A stretch of DNA of 64,000 bases from Alphaproteobacteria bacterium (GCA_017477185.1 JAFUXF010000042.1:1-64000); one strand, 5' to 3'. Shown: positions 8,060 to 16,319, counted from the stretch's first letter. The notes: generated by a model not told the origin, from the sequence alone. Translations and numbers: made by a program.

Positions 8060-9361
8060 TTATTTACGATATTTATTTAATTCTTTTTGAACATATCGTC
8101 CTTGATACATATTGATCCCTAAAGAGTTTCCGACTTCGATTGCTTTGGCATCATCGACACGACACAAGATCATTTTTGCTCGTTCGGCGCGATTAACATA
8201 ATCTTTAAAATGGGTATCTTTATTGATAACTTCTTCAAAAGAAGGATGCCAAATAATTTTAATGAAGTCAGAATTAAGGTTAGAGCGGTTAATGTATTGT
8301 AATTTATCAACGGTTATACCATCTATACATATTTTATAGCCACGATATTGAGCAAATGCTTTTGCCAGAAGAAAGGCTTTAACATCATTAAAAATGTCAA
8401 CCAACTGCAGCTCTAAAATGATACTGGAGCGTTGTGTCGGAGGAATGCTATCGTCAAAAATTAAAAAGTCATCTGAGAGAATAGTGGCAACATTCAGATT
8501 TAGGCTGAAATTACTGATTAAGGATCCATCGTCATGTTTACTGACGTGTGCCAGAACACGCTTATCAAGCGTTTCTGTCAGATTCATAAATAACCATGGA
8601 TTAGAGGTCAGATTAATATCGGGCATAAGGATATCTCTGAGGTCAGGAATCGAAACATAAACTTCTTCAAAAATCATTTGTGGTGCTGATTTTCCGATAA
8701 TGGCACAAATAGCTTGCCTCCGAATTAGGCTCGAAAAGTCGACACGTTGTAGATTATTTTGAATTTTGTTTAAAACATCAGGAGTTAAATCGCGAAGATT
8801 TTTTTTGTTGCTGCTAAATGTATTTATTATTTTTTCAGAAATTTTTGATGTTTCCAATTCTTTATCCTTTTGGGGTAAGATTTGGGCTGTATATACTATT
8901 TTTTCTTTTAATTTTTTTAGAGCGATTGTGTCTGTATACAGATTAAAAAAGTCAGTTTGCAATATACTATCTGTATTGTTTTGGGCAAGTTCAGAATTGA
9001 AAGTGAAGGCTAATTGCACCATAAATGTCTTTAGTTCATCTTCATTAATCGGACGAAAAATTAGCAAGATACTTTTATTATGAAGTTCGAATAATCTGCC
9101 GTTATTTTTTTTGATAAAATCAAGAAGTATAGAGTTGCAGGCTTGTGCTAAAATTTTTGCGGACTGCGGGTGCATAAAAGCTGAACTGTCAAAAAGTATA
9201 GCGTTTACTTCAACATTTTTTTCAAGAATATTGGAGATGAGAAGGAGGGGATCCTTTTCACTCCAATCAAGTTCCGAATTATTAGGAGAAGGTGGCGATA
9301 CAGTCGACTTTGAGATTTTGTCGTTAGGAATTAGTTTATTTTTTTTAGATTTAAAAAACAT
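8060..9361 (-). CDS. Degenerate EAL-domain protein, second of a tandem pair
   Basis: A 433-residue soluble protein. The C-terminal ~240 residues follow the EAL-domain layout: ELQLVDIFNDVKAFLLAK, then KICIDGI in place of the DDFG loop, then DFIKIIW, and a terminal SLGINMYQGRYV resembling the final GxxxxQGY motif. The metal-ligand and catalytic residues of active c-di-GMP phosphodiesterases (EAL itself and the DD pair) are not present, so it is probably a non-catalytic scaffold or sensor. The N-terminal ~190 residues are low-complexity and unassigned. Its start codon follows the stop of the paralogous gene by 9 bases, with an AAGGA site, so the two form an operon. The two proteins share the order of blocks but only modest identity. 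Confidence 0.7.
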   Translation of the reverse strand: MFFKSKKNKLIPNDKISKSTVSPPSPNNSELDWSEKDPLLLISNILEKNVEVNAILFDSSAFMHPQSAKILAQACNSILLDFIKKNNGRLFELHNKSILLIFRPINEDELKTFMVQLAFTFNSELAQNNTDSILQTDFFNLYTDTIALKKLKEKIVYTAQILPQKDKELETSKISEKIINTFSSNKKNLRDLTPDVLNKIQNNLQRVDFSSLIRRQAICAIIGKSAPQMIFEEVYVSIPDLRDILMPDINLTSNPWLFMNLTETLDKRVLAHVSKHDDGSLISNFSLNLNVATILSDDFLIFDDSIPPTQRSSIILELQLVDIFNDVKAFLLAKAFAQYRGYKICIDGITVDKLQYINRSNLNSDFIKIIWHPSFEEVINKDTHFKDYVNRAERAKMILCRVDDAKAIEVGNSLGINMYQGRYVQKELNKYRK

Positions 9362-9370
9362 GATGAATCC

Positions 9371-10645
9371 TTACAGTAATTTCTCTAAAATATCCTTGTT
9401 CATGCATTTTTCATGCTCAGAGCCTGATAGTAAACGTTTCCTCTTGAGGCACATTAAGGTATCGCATTGGGCAGCGTTGGGACATTGGCGACGAATAACC
9501 GCTGTTTCAAGATTGTCCATAAAAGGCCCTTGAAACGAAGAAATACCGTTATGTAATCCCCAAGAAAGAGCAGGGGATGTATCGCATTTGGCGAGAATTA
9601 CGTTGTCTGATTTTAGGAGAGCTAAAACAGATTGAATTTCAGAATTATCCTTTTCATATTCCATTAGTGGTTCCCAAAAAATTTTAATCATATCCGGTGC
9701 TAATGTCTGCAGATTTAGCAGTTTGAGTGAAGCTGTCGTAATACCGTCAATTAAAATTTTTTGCCCATTTTTATGCAAAATCTCTTTTGCTTGGAGGTAT
9801 AAAGGAAGATTATTGAAGACATCCGTTAATTGCACTTCAACAACACATTTATGCTGTTGCTGTAAAAATTCTTTGGTAAATGCTGTAAATTCAGGTGAAG
9901 TGATTGATTGTAAAGTTAAATTTATGCCGATAGTATCGGGCCATTGCTTAAGTTTAGCGGCAAAGAAAGCCTGAAGTATACGTTTATCCAAATGTTGCAA
10001 AATATAAAAATAAAGCCAGCGATTTTTTTGAATATCCAGATTGTGAAATAGTAAATTCAAATCTTTTACGGCGATAAAAAATTCTTGATAATGTACTTGG
10101 AATTTATTTGCCCCTTTTACCTCGACAACACTTTGTCTTTTAACCAGTTCAGAGATGTCAATTTGTTGCAATGTGTTTATAACTCTATCAAGGTCTCCGG
10201 TATTAATTTCGTTACTGTCTGCTTTATTGCTCTTTGATGATTTATCTTGGTTCTTTAAGAGTTCTAGGATAAGATTACATAAATCAGAAAATTGTTCCGG
10301 AAATTGATATATTTCAGCAAAATCTTCTGGATTTTTACTGTGTATAATAGGGTCGTTTGACAGTCCTTGTTTTAGTTTGTCTATGGCTTCATTGATTGTT
10401 TTTTGAGAAAAATTATTACCAAGTATGATAAAATCGCCGTTACTTAGAGGAAAAAGAGCCCCACCCGATAGACCAACAACACTATCAAAAAATTTTTCAA
10501 GGATTTTTAAAAATTTAGGATGACGATGTTTAGGTTTTAATTTTGAGGAGTGAATGTACAAAGCAGCATAATTCTCCGGATTTTTTGAAATTTGTTCCAG
10601 ATTGTTTAAAAGTTGTTTTTCTATATTTACTTGCGAATTTATCAT
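9371..10645 (-). CDS. Degenerate EAL-domain protein with Cys-rich tail, first of a tandem pair
   Basis: 424 residues. The central and C-terminal part has the same degenerate EAL layout as its downstream neighbour: VVEVQLTDVFNNLPLYLQAKE, KILIDGI, DMIKIFW and GISSFQGPF. The catalytic acidic residues are missing here too. It differs by a C-terminal tail of about 45 residues with spaced cysteines (RRQCPNAAQCDTLMC and, further on, HEKC), which may bind a metal. No transmembrane segment is apparent, so it should be cytoplasmic. The gene is first in the pair; an AAGAAG-type site precedes the ATG. A role in c-di-GMP-linked signalling is inference from the fold only. Confidence 0.7.
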   Translation of the reverse strand: MINSQVNIEKQLLNNLEQISKNPENYAALYIHSSKLKPKHRHPKFLKILEKFFDSVVGLSGGALFPLSNGDFIILGNNFSQKTINEAIDKLKQGLSNDPIIHSKNPEDFAEIYQFPEQFSDLCNLILELLKNQDKSSKSNKADSNEINTGDLDRVINTLQQIDISELVKRQSVVEVKGANKFQVHYQEFFIAVKDLNLLFHNLDIQKNRWLYFYILQHLDKRILQAFFAAKLKQWPDTIGINLTLQSITSPEFTAFTKEFLQQQHKCVVEVQLTDVFNNLPLYLQAKEILHKNGQKILIDGITTASLKLLNLQTLAPDMIKIFWEPLMEYEKDNSEIQSVLALLKSDNVILAKCDTSPALSWGLHNGISSFQGPFMDNLETAVIRRQCPNAAQCDTLMCLKRKRLLSGSEHEKCMNKDILEKLL

Positions 10646-10745
10646 AAGTCTTCTTATCCCTTTGGGATGTGGTGCTACTCATAATTCTACTATACAGTAA
10701 ATATCTTACATATTTGCTAACAAAACAGAAATTTTTGATTATTAT

Positions 10746-10777
10746 AAAAAATCCCTTCCTGATGGAAGGGATTTTTA
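10746..10777 (-). terminator. recA terminator
   Basis: AAAAATCCCTTCC and GGAAGGGATTTTT pair around TGAT, 9 bases past the recA stop on the minus strand. Confidence 0.87.
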
Positions 10778-10785
10778 CAAGAAGG

Positions 10786-11814
10786 TTATTCTTCTTCAGA
10801 TGGCGGTTCGTCATCTCCCAGCATTTCGCTGGTTAGGTGACCTGCATCTGCACGAATTTTCTTCTCTATCTCATCGGCAATATCTTGATGCTCTTTCAGA
10901 TAGGTTTTTGCGTTTTCACGACCTTGACCGATTTTATCTCCTTTATAAGAGAACCAAGCTCCGGCTTTTTCAATAATGCCTGACTTAACACCTAAATCAA
11001 TCAATTCGCCCGTCTTAGAAATGCCTTCGCCATACATAATATCGAAATCAACGACCTTAAACGGTGGTGCAACCTTATTTTTAACAATTTTGACGCGTGT
11101 TTGGCTGCCAATGACATCTTCTTTATCTTTAATAGCTCCGATGCGGCGAATATCAATACGAACGGAGGCGTAGAATTTTAGTGCGTTTCCACCGGTAGTC
11201 GTTTCCGGATTGCCAAACATTACACCGATTTTCATACGAATTTGGTTGATGAAAATAATTAAGGTATTGGAGCGAGCAACGGTTGCCGTTAATTTGCGTA
11301 AAGCCTGAGACATTAATCGGGCTTGCAATCCCATGTGAGAATCGCCCATTTCTCCCTCGAGTTCAGCCTTAGGAACCAAGGCTGCAACCGAATCGACAAC
11401 CAGTACATCAATTGCTCCGGATCGAACCAAAGTATCAGCAATTTCCAGAGCCTGTTCTCCGGCATCCGGTTGTGAAATAAGAAGATTTTCGACATCGACA
11501 CCGATTTTTTTAGCATAAGACGGATCGAGTGCATGTTCTGCGTCAATAAATGCACAAGTTCCTCCTTTTTTCTGAGCTTGAGCAATAACGCTCAGTGCTA
11601 AAGTGGTTTTACCTGAACTTTCCGGCCCATAAATTTCAATAATGCGTCCTTTAGGCATACCGCCAATTCCTAAAGCAATATCTATACCAAGCGAGCCGGT
11701 TGAGATTGCTTCAATATCGACGTTAGCACTTTGACCCATACGCATGATTGATCCCTTGCCAAAAGATCGTTCAATTTGCGATATGGCAGCATCTAAGGCT
11801 TTATCTTTTTCCAT
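10786..11814 (-). CDS. recA: Recombinase RecA
   Basis: 342 residues, full length. The core ATPase has Walker A GPESSGKT (63-70), Walker B in LVVDSVAAL, loop L1 and L2 regions ([34 protein letters not shown]) and the MAW-equivalent [12 protein letters not shown]. The acidic C-terminal tail (DDEPPSEEE) is typical. It forms filaments on single-stranded DNA for strand exchange and triggers LexA self-cleavage. The start is the ATG preceded by AAAGAGAG. It is followed by its own terminator. I found no copy of the alphaproteobacterial LexA box (GTTC-N7-GTTC) in the 160 bp upstream. Confidence 0.98.
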   Translation of the reverse strand: MEKDKALDAAISQIERSFGKGSIMRMGQSANVDIEAISTGSLGIDIALGIGGMPKGRIIEIYGPESSGKTTLALSVIAQAQKKGGTCAFIDAEHALDPSYAKKIGVDVENLLISQPDAGEQALEIADTLVRSGAIDVLVVDSVAALVPKAELEGEMGDSHMGLQARLMSQALRKLTATVARSNTLIIFINQIRMKIGVMFGNPETTTGGNALKFYASVRIDIRRIGAIKDKEDVIGSQTRVKIVKNKVAPPFKVVDFDIMYGEGISKTGELIDLGVKSGIIEKAGAWFSYKGDKIGQGRENAKTYLKEHQDIADEIEKKIRADAGHLTSEMLGDDEPPSEEE

Positions 11815-11870
11815 GTTATCTCTCTTTCTAAGTTAGTTATTTTCTGTAATCATCTGATGAATTGTGGCAA

Positions 11871-11899
11871 ATTACAATTTATCAGAAGAAGTTATCCAA
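11871..11899 (-). promoter_or_regulatory. Possible recA promoter
   Basis: On the minus strand TTGGAT (11894-11899), 17 bp, then TGTAAT (11871-11876), about 57 bases before the recA ATG. An inverted repeat GTTCTT-N5-AAGAAC (11923-11939) lies 23 bp upstream of the -35 box and could be an operator. Confidence 0.4.
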
Positions 11900-11977
11900 T
11901 GAAAATAATTTGTACTATTTTTGTTCTTTTTGCAAGAACTTTTTGAGACAAATTATAAAAAACTTTGAAAAGTCTGT

Positions 11978-12688
11978 TTATTCAAAGATATAAAGCTCTT
12001 TTCCATGTTGTTTGAGCCAAGTTTGCCCCTCTTCATAGTGAGGGCAGAGTTGAGCAACGCATTTCCAAAAGGCTGTTGAATGGTCTTGATGGGCAAGGTG
12101 GCTGACTTCATGAGCGATAATATAATCAATGACTTCTTGCGGAGCTAAAGCAAGTCGCCAATTGTAGTTGATGTTATTTAAGGAAGAGCAGCTTCCCCAA
12201 CGTGATTTGGTGTCTTTGATGACAACATCATTGAGATGACAATTTATTTGTGCTGCGAGTTTTTGGGATAAGTTAAAGAATTTTTCTTGTGCCTGTTTTT
12301 TGATAAAATCTTTAACGCGACGGTGTGTAAATTCACTTTCTCCCGAGACATAAAGTATCCCTTTTTCTATTCTGGCACCCCAACGTTTCTCAGGAGCATG
12401 TTGAATTATGATTGGTTTGCCGAACAAAGAGATTGTCTGTCCTGAAGAAAATTTTTGGGTTTTAGGAAGTTTGTTAAGGCTGTCAATAATCCACTCTTGA
12501 TGTAATTTTACAAAAGAGACAGCTTGTTTTTGTGTGCAACGCGGTGGAATTGATAGAACAGGTTGTCGTTCTTTGGTATCAATACGCAGCGTCAATCTTT
12601 TAGCTCGTGGTGACTTAATAACTTTAAGCGGAAAATCAAAAGATTCTTGAATATTATAAATCTTGCCAGTTAACAATGTAATTTTCAT
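11978..12688 (-). CDS. YgjP-like zinc metallopeptidase family protein
   Basis: 236 residues, YgjP/WLM-type M48-like metallopeptidase family. The zinc motif HEVSH (193-197) is followed by a third histidine in HQDH (residue 203), and the family block SRWGSCSS is at 162-169. The N-terminal beta-rich half is also usual for this family. E. coli YgjP has been linked to UTP pyrophosphatase activity, so peptidase activity should not be assumed. The start codon lies 35 bases inside the 3' end of the upstream YcgN-like gene on the same strand, so translation is probably coupled. Cytoplasmic; no signal peptide. Confidence 0.85.
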   Translation of the reverse strand: MKITLLTGKIYNIQESFDFPLKVIKSPRAKRLTLRIDTKERQPVLSIPPRCTQKQAVSFVKLHQEWIIDSLNKLPKTQKFSSGQTISLFGKPIIIQHAPEKRWGARIEKGILYVSGESEFTHRRVKDFIKKQAQEKFFNLSQKLAAQINCHLNDVVIKDTKSRWGSCSSLNNINYNWRLALAPQEVIDYIIAHEVSHLAHQDHSTAFWKCVAQLCPHYEEGQTWLKQHGKELYIFE

Positions 12689-13154
12689 AATCTTCTATTC
12701 CTGTTTCACATACTAAATCCCGACCTTTTAAGGATTGGTGCGCTTGATGCACACTGTTTGCCGAGCCTGTTTTTAGCGGATGCCAGTCAGGTAAGTCATA
12801 GCCATTATCAAGAAGCCAATAAGCGCAAGTTTTTGGTAGCCAACGAGGTTTTTCTCTTATAGCATTAAGATCAATGTCTCGACAATCTGGTACTTTTTCA
12901 AAACGATGTTCATATATACGACAAGAACAGTTTTCGCAATTCAAAAAGCGGCAATAGGTATTGGTAAACTTGATTTTCCCTTTAATCTCAAGTTTATTGA
13001 GGCAACATTTGCCACAACCATCACAAAGCAGTTCCCATTCTCGTTTGGACATTTCTTCTAATTTCTTATGTTTCCAAAACTCCGGCATGATATCGCTCAG
13101 GTTTGCAAAACGGCTTTGTGGGTCAAAATCTTGTTCTATTTTGTAATTGGTCAT
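12654..13154 (-). CDS. YcgN-family cysteine-cluster protein, copy 1
   Basis: 166 residues from the ATG at 13154 (an upstream TTG was rejected because the extra 20 residues do not match the family). The YcgN/UPF0260-type cysteine cluster is complete: CDGCGKCC (44-51), C68, CENCSC (73-78), C91 and C110, with the late motif LPKTCAYW. Such clusters are thought to bind iron or zinc; the exact role is unknown. The 3' end overlaps the YgjP-like gene, and a second YcgN-like gene lies at 16355-16735, so the genome carries two. No Shine-Dalgarno sequence is visible in front of the chosen ATG. Confidence 0.82.
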   Translation of the reverse strand: MTNYKIEQDFDPQSRFANLSDIMPEFWKHKKLEEMSKREWELLCDGCGKCCLNKLEIKGKIKFTNTYCRFLNCENCSCRIYEHRFEKVPDCRDIDLNAIREKPRWLPKTCAYWLLDNGYDLPDWHPLKTGSANSVHQAHQSLKGRDLVCETGIEDYENYIVNWQDL

Positions 13155-13236
13155 ATTTTGAAACGAATCGTTATTGTGTTTATCTGTTTTATGATTATAA
13201 TGTGTAAATATCAAGGAATATTTAAAGTGAGAAAAA

Positions 13237-13488
13237 ATGTTTGGGTGGTTAGCTGATCTGTTAGTAAAATTTTCGTTTGTCGGTTCGAGGTGCTCTTGTT
13301 GTTATGCTAAAGATGAGCAACTGAAGCAGATGCAAAAGGCAGTTCTTAAGGGACACATATATCATGATATTCAAGAGAATCGCTGCCTTTGTCATGACGA
13401 ATCGTGTCAATGTGGGGAAAAAAGTGAATGTTGTCGTGGTGATGAAACCAATGCGGATATGGTTGTTCGTTATCATTATAAAATTTAA
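13237..13488 (+). CDS. Small cysteine-rich protein
   Basis: 83 residues with nine cysteines in clusters: CSCC (19-22), CLC (50-52), CQC (57-59) and CC (65-66), plus several histidines. The layout suggests metal binding, but I do not recognise a family. The N-terminal MFGWLADLLVKF could be an amphipathic helix. It lies divergent from the YcgN-like gene; the ribosome-binding site is weak (AAAGTGAG). The reading frame is uninterrupted and not a shadow of another gene, but without a homologue the call stays moderate. Confidence 0.5.
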   Translation: MFGWLADLLVKFSFVGSRCSCCYAKDEQLKQMQKAVLKGHIYHDIQENRCLCHDESCQCGEKSECCRGDETNADMVVRYHYKI

Positions 13489-13507
13489 TAAATGACCCAA
13501 AAATATA

Positions 13508-13536
13508 TTGACAAAAGTTTTTTTATAATATACATA
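13508..13536 (+). promoter_or_regulatory. Promoter of the three-hairpin RNA
   Basis: A consensus -35 box TTGACA (13508-13513) followed after 17 bp by TACATA (13531-13536), or after 15 bp by TATACA. Transcription would start near 13542. Confidence 0.6.
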
Positions 13537-13541
13537 ACGGG

Positions 13542-13760
13542 CTAGGATTTTTAGTTATTGATAAATTATTTTACAATACCTGTTGGACTGTGAAGTTCAA
13601 TGGTATGATCTAATCCAGGTGCGCCAGCATCCGACTGTGAAGTCCGGTGTTTGGCTTTTGATAAATCTTAGCTTCTCTATATATGATATTGTCCGGCTGT
13701 GAAGTCCGATGGTATCCCAAGCAATCTGCCTCCGTAACAAGCGATTGCTTTTTTTATTTT
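13542..13760 (+). ncRNA. Putative small RNA with three similar GUGA-loop hairpins
   Basis: A gene-free 300-bp stretch with its own promoter and terminator. It holds three hairpins with the same apical sequence CTGTGAAG (loop GTGA), starting at 13588, 13635 and 13697. Hairpin 1: ATACC-TG-TTGGACT, loop, AGTTCAA-T-GGTAT (13576-13606). Hairpin 2: outer GCCA/TGGC around GACT/AGTC (13623-13655). Hairpin 3: GATAT-TG-TCCGGCT, loop, AGTCCGA-TG-GTATC (13685-13716). Stem bases differ between copies but still mostly pair. It ends in a terminator, AAGCAATC/GATTGCTT with T7 (about 13720-13757), whose 16-base loop contains CCTCC. No long open reading frame is present. The class is unknown; a protein-binding or sponge RNA is possible. 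Confidence 0.55.
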
Positions 13761-13761
13761 A

Positions 13762-13794
13762 AAATACAAAAACCTCCTCGAAGGAGGAGGTTTG
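13762..13794 (-). terminator. pfkA terminator
   Basis: On the minus strand AAACCTCCTCC and GGAGGAGGTTT pair around a 3-base loop, followed by TTTGTATTTT. It lies after the pfkA stop and converges with the small RNA terminator. Confidence 0.75.
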
Positions 13795-13809
13795 CTTAAT
13801 ATTTATTTT

Positions 13810-14889
13810 TTATTTTACTTCACCGACATACATTCCTGTCGCTATTGCGGCTTTAACATAGTCGCCATGCGGATTAAGAAGCGTTGTCCCTTCTTTAACA
13901 ACTTCATCAAGTGGGACAGCCTGTGCTCTACCATCTTTCCATACAATCATCTGATTGTGTTGCCCTTCGGCTAATAATTCAACAGCTTTTGCTCCAAAAA
14001 TGGCAGCCATTGCACGATCAAAAGAAGAGGGTGTTCCCGAGCGTTGAATGTGTCCTAAAGTAGTAACACGGGTTTGAAAGTCTTTATAGCGGCTGTTAAT
14101 TTCTTCACTCAGGTAGTGTCCAATGCCGCCGTATACTTTTTCTCCGACCAAATTTTTAGCTCCGGATAGATGGGATCCGTTCTCTGTTCTGATTCCTTCA
14201 GAAACGACAATAACAGCATGAGAGCGACCGCTTGCTTTGATTTCTTTTAATTTTTTTATAATGTTGTCAATTTTATAAGGAATCTCAGGGACAAGGCAGA
14301 CATCAGCTTGACCGGCTAAGGCAGAGTGCATTGCTAAATGTCCGGCATCGCGACCCATAACCTCTAAAATAAGGGCACGATGATGTGAACGAGCCGTTAA
14401 TTCTAAGCTATCAATGGCCTCTGTACACACAGATACAGCCGTATCAAATCCGACAGAAAATTCAGTAACAGGGGTATCATTATCGATGGTTTTGGGAATA
14501 CCAACCATTTTGATATCTGTTCCGCGGCAAAAATTGCTAACAATGTTCATACTGCCATCACCGCCAACAACGATAAGAGCGTCTAATCCCAATTTTTTGA
14601 CACCTTTAGCAAAACGCTTAGAAACTTCTTCTAATGATTCCATCTTAATTCCCTTGTTTAAAGAACCAAGATAAGAGCCACTGAGTCTCGGCCATGGCGT
14701 ATCCGAAAAATTCCGAATCGTTAATTCTTCATATGACAGTTCTTCCGTTAATCCATCTGTTCCGTTGTGAATACCATAGACCGTCCATCCCTTTCGACTC
14801 GCGGCATTAACAACTGCACTTATGACTGCATTTAATCCGGAACAGTCACCGCCACTGGTTAAAATTCCGATTTTTTTGCGTTTTTCCAT
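13810..14889 (-). CDS. pfkA: 6-phosphofructokinase
   Basis: 359 residues from the ATG at 14889, which has a strong GAGGAG site; an upstream start would add 15 residues. It phosphorylates fructose 6-phosphate in glycolysis. The nucleotide site reads GGDGS (109-113), where the glycine favours ATP, whereas the downstream active-site block is PKTIDND (132-138), whose lysine is the residue seen in pyrophosphate-type and group III enzymes. The TARSHHRALILEVMGRDAGHLA block is intact. The mixture suggests a group III-type PfkA, probably ATP-dependent; the phosphoryl donor should be regarded as unproven. With hppA nearby, pyrophosphate use would be physiologically interesting. Confidence 0.93.
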   Translation of the reverse strand: MEKRKKIGILTSGGDCSGLNAVISAVVNAASRKGWTVYGIHNGTDGLTEELSYEELTIRNFSDTPWPRLSGSYLGSLNKGIKMESLEEVSKRFAKGVKKLGLDALIVVGGDGSMNIVSNFCRGTDIKMVGIPKTIDNDTPVTEFSVGFDTAVSVCTEAIDSLELTARSHHRALILEVMGRDAGHLAMHSALAGQADVCLVPEIPYKIDNIIKKLKEIKASGRSHAVIVVSEGIRTENGSHLSGAKNLVGEKVYGGIGHYLSEEINSRYKDFQTRVTTLGHIQRSGTPSSFDRAMAAIFGAKAVELLAEGQHNQMIVWKDGRAQAVPLDEVVKEGTTLLNPHGDYVKAAIATGMYVGEVK

Positions 14890-15017
14890 AAAAAACTCCT
14901 CGATTTTCTTTAATTTCTGTTGCACTTCTAACAAATTTGGTGTATAATGTCTACAACTTTGTGGGGGATTTCCCCTGCTGGTTATTTGTTGTTTTTATAA
15001 CGCAGAGGTCTAAAAAT

Positions 15018-15230
15018 ATGGTAAACAATGATACATTGAGCAAGTTGCAACATCAATTATGCGAGCTTAAATTAGAAGAGCGTCGTGTCTCTTGTGATAT
15101 TTCTCATTTAGTTGCAAAGAATAAGACCATTGACTTTTTTAAGGCGCAGCAATTAAACAGCCAACGTACCGGCGTTAAGAAGCAAATTAAAAAAGTTGAG
15201 GCGCGAATTATGCCGAATATTATAGCCTAA
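15018..15230 (+). CDS. DUF465 (YdcH-like) small coiled-coil protein
   Basis: 70 residues from the ATG at 15018 with an AGAGG site; the longer frame upstream lacks a site and a fitting sequence. Two charged helices (residues about 4-30 and 38-62) and the C-terminus KKVEARIMPNIIA match the DUF465 family, whose alphaproteobacterial members typically end in LPDIIA. The function is unknown; members are small, abundant and often present in several copies. It is transcribed divergently from pfkA and is followed by its own terminator. Confidence 0.82.
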   Translation: MVNNDTLSKLQHQLCELKLEERRVSCDISHLVAKNKTIDFFKAQQLNSQRTGVKKQIKKVEARIMPNIIA

Positions 15231-15251
15231 GCTATTTTGAAAGACAGTTTT

Positions 15252-15287
15252 TAAGCGTGATTCTTACAAAAGAATCGCGCTTTTTTA
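15252..15287 (+). terminator. Terminator after DUF465 gene
   Basis: AAGCGTGATTCTT and AAGAATCGCGCTT pair (one G-U) around ACAA and run into T6. Confidence 0.87.
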
Positions 15288-15355
15288 TATTGTGTTTAAA
15301 TTATAATATGTTATAAAGAAGGGACTTTGTTTTATTATTATTTAAATTATAGCTT

Positions 15356-15730
15356 ATGAGAAAGAAAATAGTTAATCCCAAGCACCCCTTCAGCTATGTT
15401 GAAGGCGAGGTTCCTGAAAGTTACAAATGCCAAATTTGCGGCGCAACGCATGTGAAGTTATGGCGTAAGTACCAAACACTTGTTTGTGATAATACCTTGG
15501 TATGTGCTTCTTGCTTGAGCCGTATGCACAAAGAAGATGGGTTTACACCAATTTTTAGCCAGACAAAAGATGGCGGGCGTTGGCTGAATCGGTATGGGCA
15601 GTTACGCTCAGATTCTATTGGCAATTATGTGCCGGCTGTCCCTACGGAAGAGAATGACACGTTTTGGGGGTATACTTCTGTCCCTAAGAAGGGATGCGAT
15701 TGGTGGAGCAAGTTGCCTAATGGGATGTAA
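15356..15730 (+). CDS. Orphan small zinc-finger-like protein
   Basis: 124 residues, not recognised. Cysteines C25/C28 (CQIC) and C50/C53 (CASC), with C44 between, could form a four-cysteine zinc site like a treble clef. The C-terminal half is rich in Trp, Gly and Tyr (GGRWLNRYGQ, FWGYTSVP, CDWWSKLP), resembling a small recognition domain. There is no Shine-Dalgarno sequence; the leader is the AT-rich TTATTTAAATTATAGCTT directly before ATG. It is isolated between terminators. It may bind nucleic acid or protein, but no function can be assigned. Confidence 0.62.
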   Translation: MRKKIVNPKHPFSYVEGEVPESYKCQICGATHVKLWRKYQTLVCDNTLVCASCLSRMHKEDGFTPIFSQTKDGGRWLNRYGQLRSDSIGNYVPAVPTEENDTFWGYTSVPKKGCDWWSKLPNGM

Positions 15731-15767
15731 AAAAATAGTCAGGATTTATTTCCTGACTATTTTTTTA
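15731..15767. terminator. Bidirectional terminator
   Basis: AAAATAGTCAGG and CCTGACTATTTT pair around ATTTATTT with A/T runs on both sides, between two convergent orphan genes. Confidence 0.87.
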
Positions 15768-16283
15768 TAGGACTTGAGAAATTTTACCTTTTTCATCAAG
15801 TTGACCAAATAAGGTGTTATCATCTGTTAAAATATGATAAATTCGCTTTTCTTTGGTTTCAACACATTCGACCAGACAATCGGTTGCAATAAAGGTACTT
15901 TTGGGGGAGACATATATTTTCAAAGCCTCTCGGGGATTAAAGTTATATGCTTGACCGTTTATATACACTTCTGCCGACTTGGCAAACATCAATTTATCAG
16001 GTTGAATGTAAAATTGCTCATTTTGTACACCATAGGCGACACCGGCTACGCACTCAACAAAATTCGGGTATTGCGGGCGCATGGCAAAAGGAAGAATCCT
16101 TTTATTGCCACTTTGGGTCGTTAATCGCCAATCAGTGGAAGAAACAAAGTTTCGACCATTATGGCCGATAACAATAGCAATGCGAGCTTCAACGATTGGT
16201 TCACCTAACATATAGGAGACACAATCTTTAACCTGTTGTACCTGATTGTAAACAGGATTGAAGGTTTCTGTCATTTTTTCCAT
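15765..16283 (-). CDS. Orphan cytoplasmic protein
   Basis: 172 residues, not recognised. No signal peptide or membrane segment. The sequence alternates short beta-like stretches (IVEARIAIVIGHNGRNFVSS; SAEVYINGQAYNFNP; RIYHILTDDNTLFGQLDEKG), so a mostly beta fold is likely. The ATG has no Shine-Dalgarno sequence and is preceded by ATTATTATTAAATTAAAAAAAT; a second ATG three codons later is an alternative start. A good promoter lies upstream. It converges with the zinc-finger-like orphan at a shared terminator, so the two are not an operon. Confidence 0.62.
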   Translation of the reverse strand: MEKMTETFNPVYNQVQQVKDCVSYMLGEPIVEARIAIVIGHNGRNFVSSTDWRLTTQSGNKRILPFAMRPQYPNFVECVAGVAYGVQNEQFYIQPDKLMFAKSAEVYINGQAYNFNPREALKIYVSPKSTFIATDCLVECVETKEKRIYHILTDDNTLFGQLDEKGKISQVL

Positions 16284-16319
16284 ATTTTTTTAATTTAATA
16301 ATAATTATTTTGTCGCGCT

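Noticed and set aside
11815-11977. LexA-type SOS box upstream of recA
   Set aside because: No GTTC-N7-GTTC or GAAC-N7-GAAC found; only an inverted repeat with different spacing.
13155-13214. Longer N-terminus for the first YcgN-like protein
   Set aside because: The start would be TTG without a ribosome-binding site and the added residues do not match the family.
13576-13716. Three regular CTGTGAAG repeats as a CRISPR array
   Set aside because: Only three copies, unequal spacing (47 and 62 bp), and the sequences around the repeats pair with each other; this is RNA structure, not repeat-spacer units. No cas genes are present.
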